Shown here: positions 37,407 through 44,614 of the stretch, in pieces
Position numbering within the stretch: position 1 is the stretch's first letter
Layout: each line of letters starts with the position of its first letter
Assembly (NCBI RefSeq): GCF_963676935.1
Contig: NZ_OY781470.1
Span: 2,514,680 to 2,578,679, forward strand
Length of the DNA: 64,000 nucleotides
Direction: 5' to 3'
DNA from: Halarcobacter sp.
GTDB lineage: Bacteria; Campylobacterota; Campylobacteria; Campylobacterales; Arcobacteraceae
The notes under the pieces: generated by a model
What the model saw: only the letters and a program-made list of their open reading frames with translations
What the model was told of the DNA's origin: nothing
Database searches by the model: none
Made by a program: the position numbers and the translations under genes

Positions 37407-37844
37407 CTACTTTATCAGATTTTTGTTATTAGGGTTGTTTTTAAATATATTAAATGATTTCTCTTTTGCATCTTTATTAAATTTATCTACAGTTGCAACA
37501 GAATTTATATATAAAATTGATTCATCTATAATTATTTGAAAAATAGAAAATAAAGGCACTTTTACAATTGAACCAAAGTTTTCACTTCCAAAACCTGCTT
37601 CAAAAGTTATATAATTGTCATCAATATTTATAGTAGAATAAGTATAATTACTTAATACAAAAAGTGAAAATTTAGATAATTGGTCAAATACTAAAGATGG
37701 TAGTTCAGGGTCAAATTTTACTGCATCAATATTTGCAGTTATTGCAAATTCTTGACCTTGTTCGATTAGAAACTCCATTGTTTCTTTTACTTGTTTACTA
37801 ACTAAATCTTTATATTCACTATTTTCAATTATATTATTTATCAT
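37407..37844 (-). CDS. SspB-like protein, candidate ClpXP adaptor
   Basis: 145 residues from the ATG at 37844, which has AGGATT in front; the frame to 37919 would overlap the divergent gene. I do not recognise it with certainty. The order of segments (long N-terminal helix, ITANIDAVKFDPELP, FVLSNYTYSTINIDDNYITF, EAGFGSENFGSIVKVPLFSI) resembles the SspB fold, in which a strand ending in FGG- precedes -VPL-. SspB hands ssrA-tagged proteins to ClpXP. A Lys/Asn-rich C-terminal tail could play the part of the ClpX-binding tail. This is an inference from pattern. Confidence 0.4.
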   Translation of the reverse strand: MINNIIENSEYKDLVSKQVKETMEFLIEQGQEFAITANIDAVKFDPELPSLVFDQLSKFSLFVLSNYTYSTINIDDNYITFEAGFGSENFGSIVKVPLFSIFQIIIDESILYINSVATVDKFNKDAKEKSFNIFKNNPNNKNLIK

Positions 37845-37884
37845 TTTTAATCCTAAGTTCATTATGGTTTTTGTATTATACCTT

Positions 37885-38526
37885 ATGAAACGGTTTATTT
37901 TTCTTATTTTAATATCCACTTTACTACTAAATTCAAAAAGTATTATCTTAACTAAAAACGATATAAAAAATATAGATAATAGTTATTATAAAAAAGCAAT
38001 CTATTTAAGACTTCAAAGCTATATAAAACTAAAAAGAAAAGTAAAAGATTTTGAATTAGAAAAAAAACTAAACTATGTAAACAGCTTTTATAATAGAATT
38101 CTTCCTATTGACGATTCTAAAAAATATAGCGTAGATGACCATTGGGCAACACCAAAAGAGTTTTTAATTAATGGTAAAGGGGATTGTGAGGATTATGCAA
38201 TTGCTAAATATTTTACACTCTTAGAAGTTGGTATTCCAAAAGATAAACTCTATCTTGCAGTTGTAAAAGTTAAAGCAGAAACAAATTATCATATGGTATT
38301 GCTATATTTTGAAAACAAAAAAACTATCCCTTTAGTACTTGATAATCTAAGCTTCAAAATTCTTCCTTTTGACAAAAGAAAAAAACTTGAGCCAAAAGTT
38401 ATTTTCAATGAAAATGGTTCTTTTGTATTAAAGAACAAAAAGATATTCAAAAAAGTTAAAATTGATTGGGGAGAGGTTAATAAATGGGACTTATTACTTG
38501 ATAGAGTTTATAATAAAAATGAATAA
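37885..38526 (+). CDS. Bacterial transglutaminase-like cysteine protease (LapG-like)
   Basis: 213 residues from ATG 37885, chosen because a signal peptide begins there (KRFIFLILISTLLLNSKS); ATG 37864 is also possible and neither has a clear ribosome site. The catalytic triad of the BTLCP family is visible: Cys101 in NGKGDCEDYAIAKY, His136 in NYHMVLLYF and Asp153 in LVLDNLSF, with spacing close to that of LapG. LapG cuts large surface adhesins under c-di-GMP control through LapD. Neither LapD nor an adhesin is in the window. Confidence 0.8.
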   Translation: MKRFIFLILISTLLLNSKSIILTKNDIKNIDNSYYKKAIYLRLQSYIKLKRKVKDFELEKKLNYVNSFYNRILPIDDSKKYSVDDHWATPKEFLINGKGDCEDYAIAKYFTLLEVGIPKDKLYLAVVKVKAETNYHMVLLYFENKKTIPLVLDNLSFKILPFDKRKKLEPKVIFNENGSFVLKNKKIFKKVKIDWGEVNKWDLLLDRVYNKNE

Positions 38527-39080
38527 TCTTCTAAAATATCAAAATCAATCATAGCATTCATTAGTGCAATCTTTTTTGCTTCTTTTAACATATTAATATC
38601 AATATCTTTTTCAATCAATAAATTCTCTTGTATCAACCTATCTCTAGTTGTACCCAAAAGAAGAGGATTTTTAGAAGTTATCCAATTTGTCCCATCAAAA
38701 ATTGCTATATTTGCTATTGAAGTATCTGTAATAAAATTCTCTTTTACAATTATAATCTCATCAGCGCCTTCTCTTTTGTTAAATAACTTATCTAAATTTT
38801 CTCTATCTAAATATTTTTTTGAATAAGATATATTATCATCTTTTACTATTTTAAAAGTTTTAATTTCTCTTTTTTTATAAGGAAAAAATTCGACACTTAA
38901 AACTCCACTCTCGTCATATATAAGTTTACATCTAAGGAGTTTATTTGAAGGTGGATAGATATAATCTTGAAGGTTTAGATTTAAACCAATTGTTCTAGCT
39001 ATACGTTTTTCATGCAAAGATAAATTAAAAACTTCAAAATCTTCACATTTAATAGTTTCAAAAAAAATATTTTTTTCCAT
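38508..39080 (-). CDS. Class IV aminotransferase, 4-amino-4-deoxychorismate lyase-like
   Basis: 190 residues from the second of two ATGs, which is better spaced from AGGAT. The class IV PLP motif DEIIIVKENFITDTSIANIA is at about 108-127; the PLP lysine is probably one of KK at 89-90. It is shorter than usual PabC, lacking some N-terminal sequence. Such short proteins pair with PabB in Campylobacterota; a pabB is found 8 kb away. The last 19 bases overlap the convergent protease gene. Confidence 0.7.
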   Translation of the reverse strand: MEKNIFFETIKCEDFEVFNLSLHEKRIARTIGLNLNLQDYIYPPSNKLLRCKLIYDESGVLSVEFFPYKKREIKTFKIVKDDNISYSKKYLDRENLDKLFNKREGADEIIIVKENFITDTSIANIAIFDGTNWITSKNPLLLGTTRDRLIQENLLIEKDIDINMLKEAKKIALMNAMIDFDILEDYSFLL

Positions 39081-39139
39081 CATTATCCTAAATTTTTATT
39101 AATGATAACAAAAAAATATTTTAAAAAAGCATCAATAGA

Positions 39140-39454
39140 TTAAAGATGGCAATTATCACAATCAATTATTAATTCATCTACATCACATTTTACACATTTA
39201 TGAGCTAAGTCTTCAGCTAAAAAAGCTCTTTTTTTAGTACAGTTTGGATTGTTTGATGCATGAAATGCAACATTTGTACTTGGATCATATAATAATGAAT
39301 TAGCTAGTTCTGGACATAAAGATTGATTTTTAGCAAGAGCTCTTCTTACATTTATTTGATATGACCTAGATAATTGAGTTTGAATTTTTTTATCACTTGA
39401 AGTTTTAGCAAGCCTTATTTTCTCTTCTATAGTTTTTGTTTTTAAAAAAACCAT
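39140..39454 (-). CDS. LRV-like repeat protein with Cys pairs
   Basis: 104 residues. The middle holds two units like leucine-rich-repeat-variant (LRV) repeats: NVRRALAKNQSLCPELANSL and NVAFHASNNPNCTKKRAFLA, about 25 residues apart. The end carries CVKC (87-90) and CDNC (99-102), a likely zinc or Fe-S site; Cys47 and Cys72 lie in the repeats. LRV proteins of diazotrophs pair such repeats with a Cys cluster. Function is unknown. It is transcribed alone. Confidence 0.5.
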   Translation of the reverse strand: MVFLKTKTIEEKIRLAKTSSDKKIQTQLSRSYQINVRRALAKNQSLCPELANSLLYDPSTNVAFHASNNPNCTKKRAFLAEDLAHKCVKCDVDELIIDCDNCHL

Positions 39455-39748
39455 TTTTATCTCCCAAAATTAATTTTTATAAAATTTTTATAATCTTTTA
39501 ATTTTTATATTAATTATAAAATAATTTTGATATTCCCATACTTTAGTAATAATATTAATTAAATAACTAATTTATAACTAAATATGATTATAAGAATTAG
39601 GATTTTATATTTTTATATATAAAAATTATATTAAATAAAGAATTAGTTTTAAAATTTAAAAATATTTATGTAAATATTATTTTACTTTATGAGTTTATAT
39701 ATTATTTTTACTATTAAGTTTTAATTTTATCTCTTATATAAAAGAGAT
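39455..39748. other. AT-rich intergenic region
   Basis: Extremely AT-rich gap between two minus-strand genes. No open frame, tRNA or repeat array is seen. It holds the upstream region of the LRV-like gene and, at 39729-39748, the terminator of the response regulator. Confidence 0.6.
39729..39748 (-). terminator. Terminator of the response regulator
   Basis: ATCTCTT / AAGAGAT with a 6-base loop, touching the stop codon of the minus-strand gene and followed by A/T-rich sequence giving U residues in the transcript. Confidence 0.5.
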
Positions 39749-40423
39749 CTAATTTTCAATATTTAATTTATATCCAATACCCGAAAAATTTTCTAAAATT
39801 GTTTTGTAGGTTTTTTTTCTAAAATCTCTAATTAAAGATTTCAATGCAGCATTTGTACACTCATTATCCCAAATATGATATTCCAACTCCTCATAAGTTA
39901 TTACTCTATTTGGGTTTTGTATAAAAAGATTTACTAAAATAGATTCTTTTTTATTTAATACAAAAACTTTCCCATCTTTTGTAAGGCTTTGGGTTTGAAA
40001 ATTAAATAAAATACCATTTCCTAAATCAACATTACTGTAAATTCTACTTTCAATAACTTCAAGACACTTGTTTAAACCTAAAAGTAAGTGTTCGATTTTA
40101 AATGGTTTCAAAATATATTTTGTAATATAAAGTTCCATTAATTCATAAAGATATTCATTTGCTTTATTATTACTTAAAACTAAGAATGCTGTTTTTATAT
40201 CACTTTGTCTTATCTCTTGAAGAAATCTCACCATTGTATTATCCAAAAAAGAGTCATCTACAAGGATAATACATGGAGAATATTTTCTATAACAACTTTG
40301 GGCTTGTTTTAAACTATTTGCTGTAAATACTTTTTTTAACTTTTCTTCTAAAAGAGGTAAAACTTCATTTTTTGAAGATTGTTTATCAAAAACATATAAA
40401 ACAAGTAAATTATTTAATTTCAA
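39749..40423 (-). CDS. OmpR-like response regulator with atypical receiver
   Basis: 224 residues. Receiver (about 1-120): the usual acidic pair after the first strand is reduced to a single Asp13 (LYVFDKQ), the phospho-acceptor is probably Asp56 or Asp57 (IILVDDSFL), and Lys106 in ILKPF is kept. The C-terminal winged helix (about 135-224) ends with the family pattern SGIGYKL. No kinase is next to it. It overlaps the upstream cysteine hydrolase gene as ATGA, so both are made together. The weak acidic pocket suggests altered phosphorylation. Confidence 0.78.
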   Translation of the reverse strand: MKLNNLLVLYVFDKQSSKNEVLPLLEEKLKKVFTANSLKQAQSCYRKYSPCIILVDDSFLDNTMVRFLQEIRQSDIKTAFLVLSNNKANEYLYELMELYITKYILKPFKIEHLLLGLNKCLEVIESRIYSNVDLGNGILFNFQTQSLTKDGKVFVLNKKESILVNLFIQNPNRVITYEELEYHIWDNECTNAALKSLIRDFRKKTYKTILENFSGIGYKLNIEN

Positions 40424-40986
40424 GTATCAAAACCTTTTAAAAAATCATTAGTGCTTTCTACTTTTGCATAAGCAAATTCAAAAGCAGCCATAAAACTTTT
40501 GTGAACATCAAAAGAGGAAACTATTTTCCCATCAAACTCTAAATCTTTTGTTGCACAAGCATCACTTATAACTGTACAATTATATCCAAAATCTTTTGCA
40601 GCTCTTAGGGTTGCATCTACACACATATGAGTCATTGCTCCCACAATAACTACAGAATCAATATTTTTTTCATCCAAATAATTTTTTAAATTGGTTTGTA
40701 AAAATGAATTTGGATAATTTTTTGTTATCACAAGTTCACTTTCTAGAGGTTCTACATTTTTATGAATATTTGCTCCATTTGAACCTATTTGGAAAAAAGG
40801 TGCATCAACTTTTGGGTTTTCATGTTTTATATGAATTATATCTATAGATTTATCTCTAAACTTTTCTAAAATTTTTAAAGCATTTAAAGAAGCTTCTTCA
40901 CTATTTACTAATGGGAATTTTGAACCTTCAAAACTTGAGAAATAATCATTTTGAAAGTCTACTAAGATTAGTGCTGTATTTTCCAT
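40420..40986 (-). CDS. Isochorismatase-family cysteine hydrolase
   Basis: 188 residues. Catalytic triad Asp10 (LILVDFQNDYF), Lys89 (VITKNYPNSF) and Cys122 (GAMTHMCVDATLRAAKDFGY). The last motif is that of amidohydrolases acting on nicotinamide, ureidoacrylate or similar amides; substrate unknown. It is the first gene of a pair with the response regulator, which overlaps its stop. Confidence 0.85.
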   Translation of the reverse strand: MENTALILVDFQNDYFSSFEGSKFPLVNSEEASLNALKILEKFRDKSIDIIHIKHENPKVDAPFFQIGSNGANIHKNVEPLESELVITKNYPNSFLQTNLKNYLDEKNIDSVVIVGAMTHMCVDATLRAAKDFGYNCTVISDACATKDLEFDGKIVSSFDVHKSFMAAFEFAYAKVESTNDFLKGFDT

Positions 40987-41074
40987 ATCTATCCTTTTTA
41001 TAGTCCTATAAAGACTTTTATTTTGTTCTTAAAAAAATTATAAAAAGATATAGTAGGAGAAAAGTAGGATTAGA

Positions 41075-42118
41075 CTACTTTTTCTTTAATTTTTTCTCTT
41101 TTTTTGCAAAAACATTTGCAACATCTTTTGCATATTGAAGTTCTGTTGTTATTCCTACACAAGAACAATTAATCTCAGATAATATATATTTATCTTTTCC
41201 CTTCTCATCATAATCTAAAATATAATCCATAGTCCAAAGAAGAGGATAGTTTTGTCCATTTAAAAAAGGTTTTATATCTTTTAAACCTTCCATTGTTAGT
41301 TCTACCACATCTTTCCATTTTTCCTCATTAGGAGATTCATAATTATATTTTGCTCCGCTAAAAAGTGTTGCAGAGAACTCCCCTTCTTGTGGCTTTTTAT
41401 GAACAACTGATATGGCTTTATTATTTACAAGTAAAATTCTAATCTCCCCTTCACTAATTCTTTGTAAATATCTACACCCAACAAAACCTGTTTTACCTTT
41501 AAAATAAGCAGCATTTTCTGATTCTTCTTCAAACTTTGATTCAAACTTTTCTAAAAATTCATTAATATTGTCATAATAGAATTTTTCATTGTTTACAGCT
41601 TCAACAGAAAAAACTGAACCATCATCTTTCTTAGATACTAAATAAACACCCTCACCTGTTGAACCATAATTAGTTTTTAATACTCTAATTCCATGTTTAT
41701 TCAAGTGTTCTGGGAATTTTCTTACAAAATCTGTATATGTATGATAAAAATAAGTTTCATCATCCCCTAATCTTGTTCCTTTTAGTTTTGCAAGAATATC
41801 TTTGAAATCCAAGTTTATCATTACATCAGGATGGGTATGAACTTCAACCCCACTATTACCCAAAGCTTTTAAAAACTGAAAATATTCATCAACCTCTTTT
41901 AAGTTACCAGGGTTTATTCTAGAAATAACAGCCCTTGCTCTTTCCTTTAAGTAATCCAAAAGTTCATACTTTCTATTTGGTTTATAAAACACTATCTCTG
42001 TTTTATAATTAGTCTCTTTTTCTATAGCATCTAATATTGGTTTTGTATCTGCCCTAAAGCCATCAAAGCCTTTGTCACTACCTTTTTGATACTCAATGAT
42101 AAAAATCTTGTTTTTCAT
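41075..42118 (-). CDS. Cj0069-family ATP-grasp-like protein
   Basis: 347 residues. The overall pattern, from IIEYQKGSDKGFDGFRADT at the start to YILSEINCSCVGITTELQYA at the end, is that of the uncharacterised Cj0069 family. Segments LKTNYGSTGEGVYLVSK and LLWTMDYILDYD...SEINC fit an ATP-grasp fold, where Asp, Glu and Asn near the end bind Mg-ATP. The reaction is probably an ATP-dependent ligation, not known. It is monocistronic; 120 bases follow to the fru terminator. Confidence 0.65.
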   Translation of the reverse strand: MKNKIFIIEYQKGSDKGFDGFRADTKPILDAIEKETNYKTEIVFYKPNRKYELLDYLKERARAVISRINPGNLKEVDEYFQFLKALGNSGVEVHTHPDVMINLDFKDILAKLKGTRLGDDETYFYHTYTDFVRKFPEHLNKHGIRVLKTNYGSTGEGVYLVSKKDDGSVFSVEAVNNEKFYYDNINEFLEKFESKFEEESENAAYFKGKTGFVGCRYLQRISEGEIRILLVNNKAISVVHKKPQEGEFSATLFSGAKYNYESPNEEKWKDVVELTMEGLKDIKPFLNGQNYPLLWTMDYILDYDEKGKDKYILSEINCSCVGITTELQYAKDVANVFAKKEKKLKKK

Positions 42119-42227
42119 ATCTTCTCCTGAAAAAATTTCAAGGATTTTATAAAAATAAAAAGTACTTTTTGGTTACAAAAACCTAGGTGTAATTAATTTG
42201 TAATTTTAAAATAGTTTAATAAGTTCT

Positions 42228-42246
42228 GTAAGGATTTTATCCCTAC
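42228..42246 (-). terminator. Terminator of the fructose operon
   Basis: GTAAGGAT pairs with ATCCCTAC (one G-U) around TTT, seven bases after the fruA stop on the minus strand, with T-rich sequence downstream. Confidence 0.55.
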
Positions 42247-42252
42247 AAAACT

Positions 42253-43650
42253 TTATTTTGAAGTGATTGGTTTTTTTAATACAGATAAAGCAATAGCTGT
42301 AACAAGAGCTCCAGCTAAAATAGAAAAAGCGTACATTCCTAAATTAGTAACTGCATTTGGAATAGCTAATACAAAGATTCCACCATGTGGAGCGGCTAAA
42401 GTACAACCAAATCCCATACTCATAGCACCCGTTAAACCCGAACCTAACATTAAAGATGGAATAACTCTTAAAGGATCTTTTACAGCAAAAGGTATTGCAC
42501 CTTCTGTAATAAAACAAATACCTAAAACTCCAGCTGCTTTTCCTGCTTGATGTTCTGCGGCATCAAATTTATTTTTAGCAATCATTGTAGCAATAAAAAT
42601 TCCTAATGGAGGTGTCATTCCTGCAGCCATTGCTGCTGCCATTGGTGCAGTCACTCCGTTTGCAAGAAGTCCAACAGATACAGTATAGGCTGCTTTATTA
42701 ACAGGTCCCCCCATATCAAAGGCCATCATTAGACCTAAAATGAGTCCTATTAAAATTGCATTTGAACCACTCATCCCTTCTAAGAAGTTTTTTAAAGCTT
42801 CATTAATATAAGAAACAGGCTCCCCTACAATATAAATCATAACCAAACCAACTACAAGTGTAGCAAGTAAAGGAACAACTAATACAGGCATTAAACCTTC
42901 AAAATTTTCAGGTAATTTTATATTTTCAACTATTAATTTTGCCACATATCCAGCTAAAAACCCTGAAATAATACCACCTAAAAATCCTGCTTCAATATTT
43001 GAAGCTAACATCCCTCCGATTAAACCTGGAGCAAGTCCCGGTCTATCTGCAATTGAAAATGCAATATATCCAGAAAGAACTGCTACCATTATATGAAAAG
43101 CTGCTCCACCACCAATATTCATTAATGCTGCTGCTAAAGTTCCTTCTTCTTTAAATGCTTCAATACCAAAAACAAAAGAAAGTGCTATTAATAAACCACC
43201 AGCAACAACAATTGGTAACATATAAGAAACACCTGTTAAAAGATGTTTATAAGCTCCTGTTGTTTGTGTTTTTCTATCTTCTTTTATTTCAGTAACTTTT
43301 TGTTTTAGTGAAGCATCATGATTTTTTCCACTATTTGAATGTATTTTTGTAGATCTTAAAGCATTTTGTAAAACTTCTGTTGTATTTTTTATAGCTTCTG
43401 CTGTTGAAGTTTCAAAAAATCTTTTACCATCAAATCTTTCCATTTCCACGTGTGTATCAGCTGCTATAATTACCACATCTGCATTTTCTATTTCACTTTG
43501 TGTTAATTTATTTTTTGCACCCACTGAACCTTGCGTTTCTACTTTTATCTCATGTCCATTATCTTGTGCAAACTTTTCTAAAGCAGATGCTGCCATGAAA
43601 GTGTGTGCTATTCCTGTCGGACAAGCTGTAATTGCTACTAACTTTGCCAT
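42253..43650 (-). CDS. fruA: Fructose PTS transporter subunit IIBC
   Basis: 465 residues. IIB domain (about 1-100) with phospho-Cys10 in ITACPTGIAHTFMAA; IIC domain (about 125-460) with LLTGVSYMLPIVVAGGLLIAL and GGPVNKAAYTVSVGLL. It imports fructose as fructose-1-phosphate. It is the last gene of fruB-fruK-fruA. The duplicated IIB' domain of E. coli FruA is missing, so this is the shorter form. Confidence 0.95.
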   Translation of the reverse strand: MAKLVAITACPTGIAHTFMAASALEKFAQDNGHEIKVETQGSVGAKNKLTQSEIENADVVIIAADTHVEMERFDGKRFFETSTAEAIKNTTEVLQNALRSTKIHSNSGKNHDASLKQKVTEIKEDRKTQTTGAYKHLLTGVSYMLPIVVAGGLLIALSFVFGIEAFKEEGTLAAALMNIGGGAAFHIMVAVLSGYIAFSIADRPGLAPGLIGGMLASNIEAGFLGGIISGFLAGYVAKLIVENIKLPENFEGLMPVLVVPLLATLVVGLVMIYIVGEPVSYINEALKNFLEGMSGSNAILIGLILGLMMAFDMGGPVNKAAYTVSVGLLANGVTAPMAAAMAAGMTPPLGIFIATMIAKNKFDAAEHQAGKAAGVLGICFITEGAIPFAVKDPLRVIPSLMLGSGLTGAMSMGFGCTLAAPHGGIFVLAIPNAVTNLGMYAFSILAGALVTAIALSVLKKPITSK

Positions 43651-43674
43651 AATTCACCCCTTTTGTTTTATATT

Positions 43675-44613
43675 TTAATTAGTGATTTTTTTTACCTTTA
43701 TATCGTCATAGTAACTCTTAATCTTCTCCTTATTTGAAAGATAAGGCCCAACTGTTTCTACTGCATTCATAGAAAATGCTGTTCCTTTTTTTAAGCTTTC
43801 TTCTAAGCTAAGCTCTTTTATTTGTCCTAAAACTAAACCTGAAAGCATTGCATCACCTGCACCAACAGTAGTTTTTACTTTTACATTTTTCCCTTTTGAA
43901 TAATAAACCTCATCTTTATTTATCAATAAAGCTCCATCTTTACCCAAAGAGATACAAACCAATTCTATACCTTTTTTTACTAATTCTTTTGCCTCAAAAA
44001 TATATTCTTCAATTGAGGATAATTCTTTATTTACTAATTCCATTAATTCATGATGATTTGGTTTTATTAAGTCAGGTTTAGTACTTATAGCTTCTTTTAA
44101 AGCCTCAAAACTTGCGTCTAAAGCTACTTTTATCCCTAATTCATGTGCTTTTTCTATCCATCTTTTATAAATATCTGAACCTAAACCAGAAGGTAAACTT
44201 CCTGAAAAAACATACCAAGAAGCTTGTTTCGAAGTAAATAATACTTTTTCTAATTTTTCTAAACGATTTATATCAATTTCAAAACCACTTTGATTTATAT
44301 CTGTAACAGTTTGATTACTTTCATCAACAACTTTTACATTAGTTCTAGTTGAACCTGAAACATATATAAACTTGTCTTCAATTTCTAAATCCCTAAAAAG
44401 TTTTTTAAATAAACTTGGATTATCAACTCCTAAAAATCCTGTTGCTCCAACTTTTAGTTTTGAAACAGCAAGATAAGCAGCTACATTTATACCTTTTCCA
44501 CCAGGATCATTTTGAAAATTTGAAACCCTATTAACCTTATCAATTTGAAAATTATCAATGTTTGCTGTTTGGTCAATTGCAGGGTTTAAAGTGATTGTTA
44601 AAACATCTAACAT
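43675..44613 (-). CDS. fruK: 1-phosphofructokinase
   Basis: 312 residues, PfkB family. LTITLNPAIDQTANID at the start, NDPGGKGINVAAYLA near residues 35-49, and the ATP/anion-hole motif TVGAGDAMLSGLVLG near 250-264 with catalytic Asp. It converts fructose-1-phosphate to fructose-1,6-bisphosphate. It starts one base after the fruB stop. Confidence 0.95.
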   Translation of the reverse strand: MLDVLTITLNPAIDQTANIDNFQIDKVNRVSNFQNDPGGKGINVAAYLAVSKLKVGATGFLGVDNPSLFKKLFRDLEIEDKFIYVSGSTRTNVKVVDESNQTVTDINQSGFEIDINRLEKLEKVLFTSKQASWYVFSGSLPSGLGSDIYKRWIEKAHELGIKVALDASFEALKEAISTKPDLIKPNHHELMELVNKELSSIEEYIFEAKELVKKGIELVCISLGKDGALLINKDEVYYSKGKNVKVKTTVGAGDAMLSGLVLGQIKELSLEESLKKGTAFSMNAVETVGPYLSNKEKIKSYYDDIKVKKITN

Positions 44614-44614
44614 T

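Noticed and set aside
39455-39728. Possible hidden small gene in the AT-rich gap
   Set aside because: Stops are frequent in all frames and no ribosome site plus ORF combination stands out.
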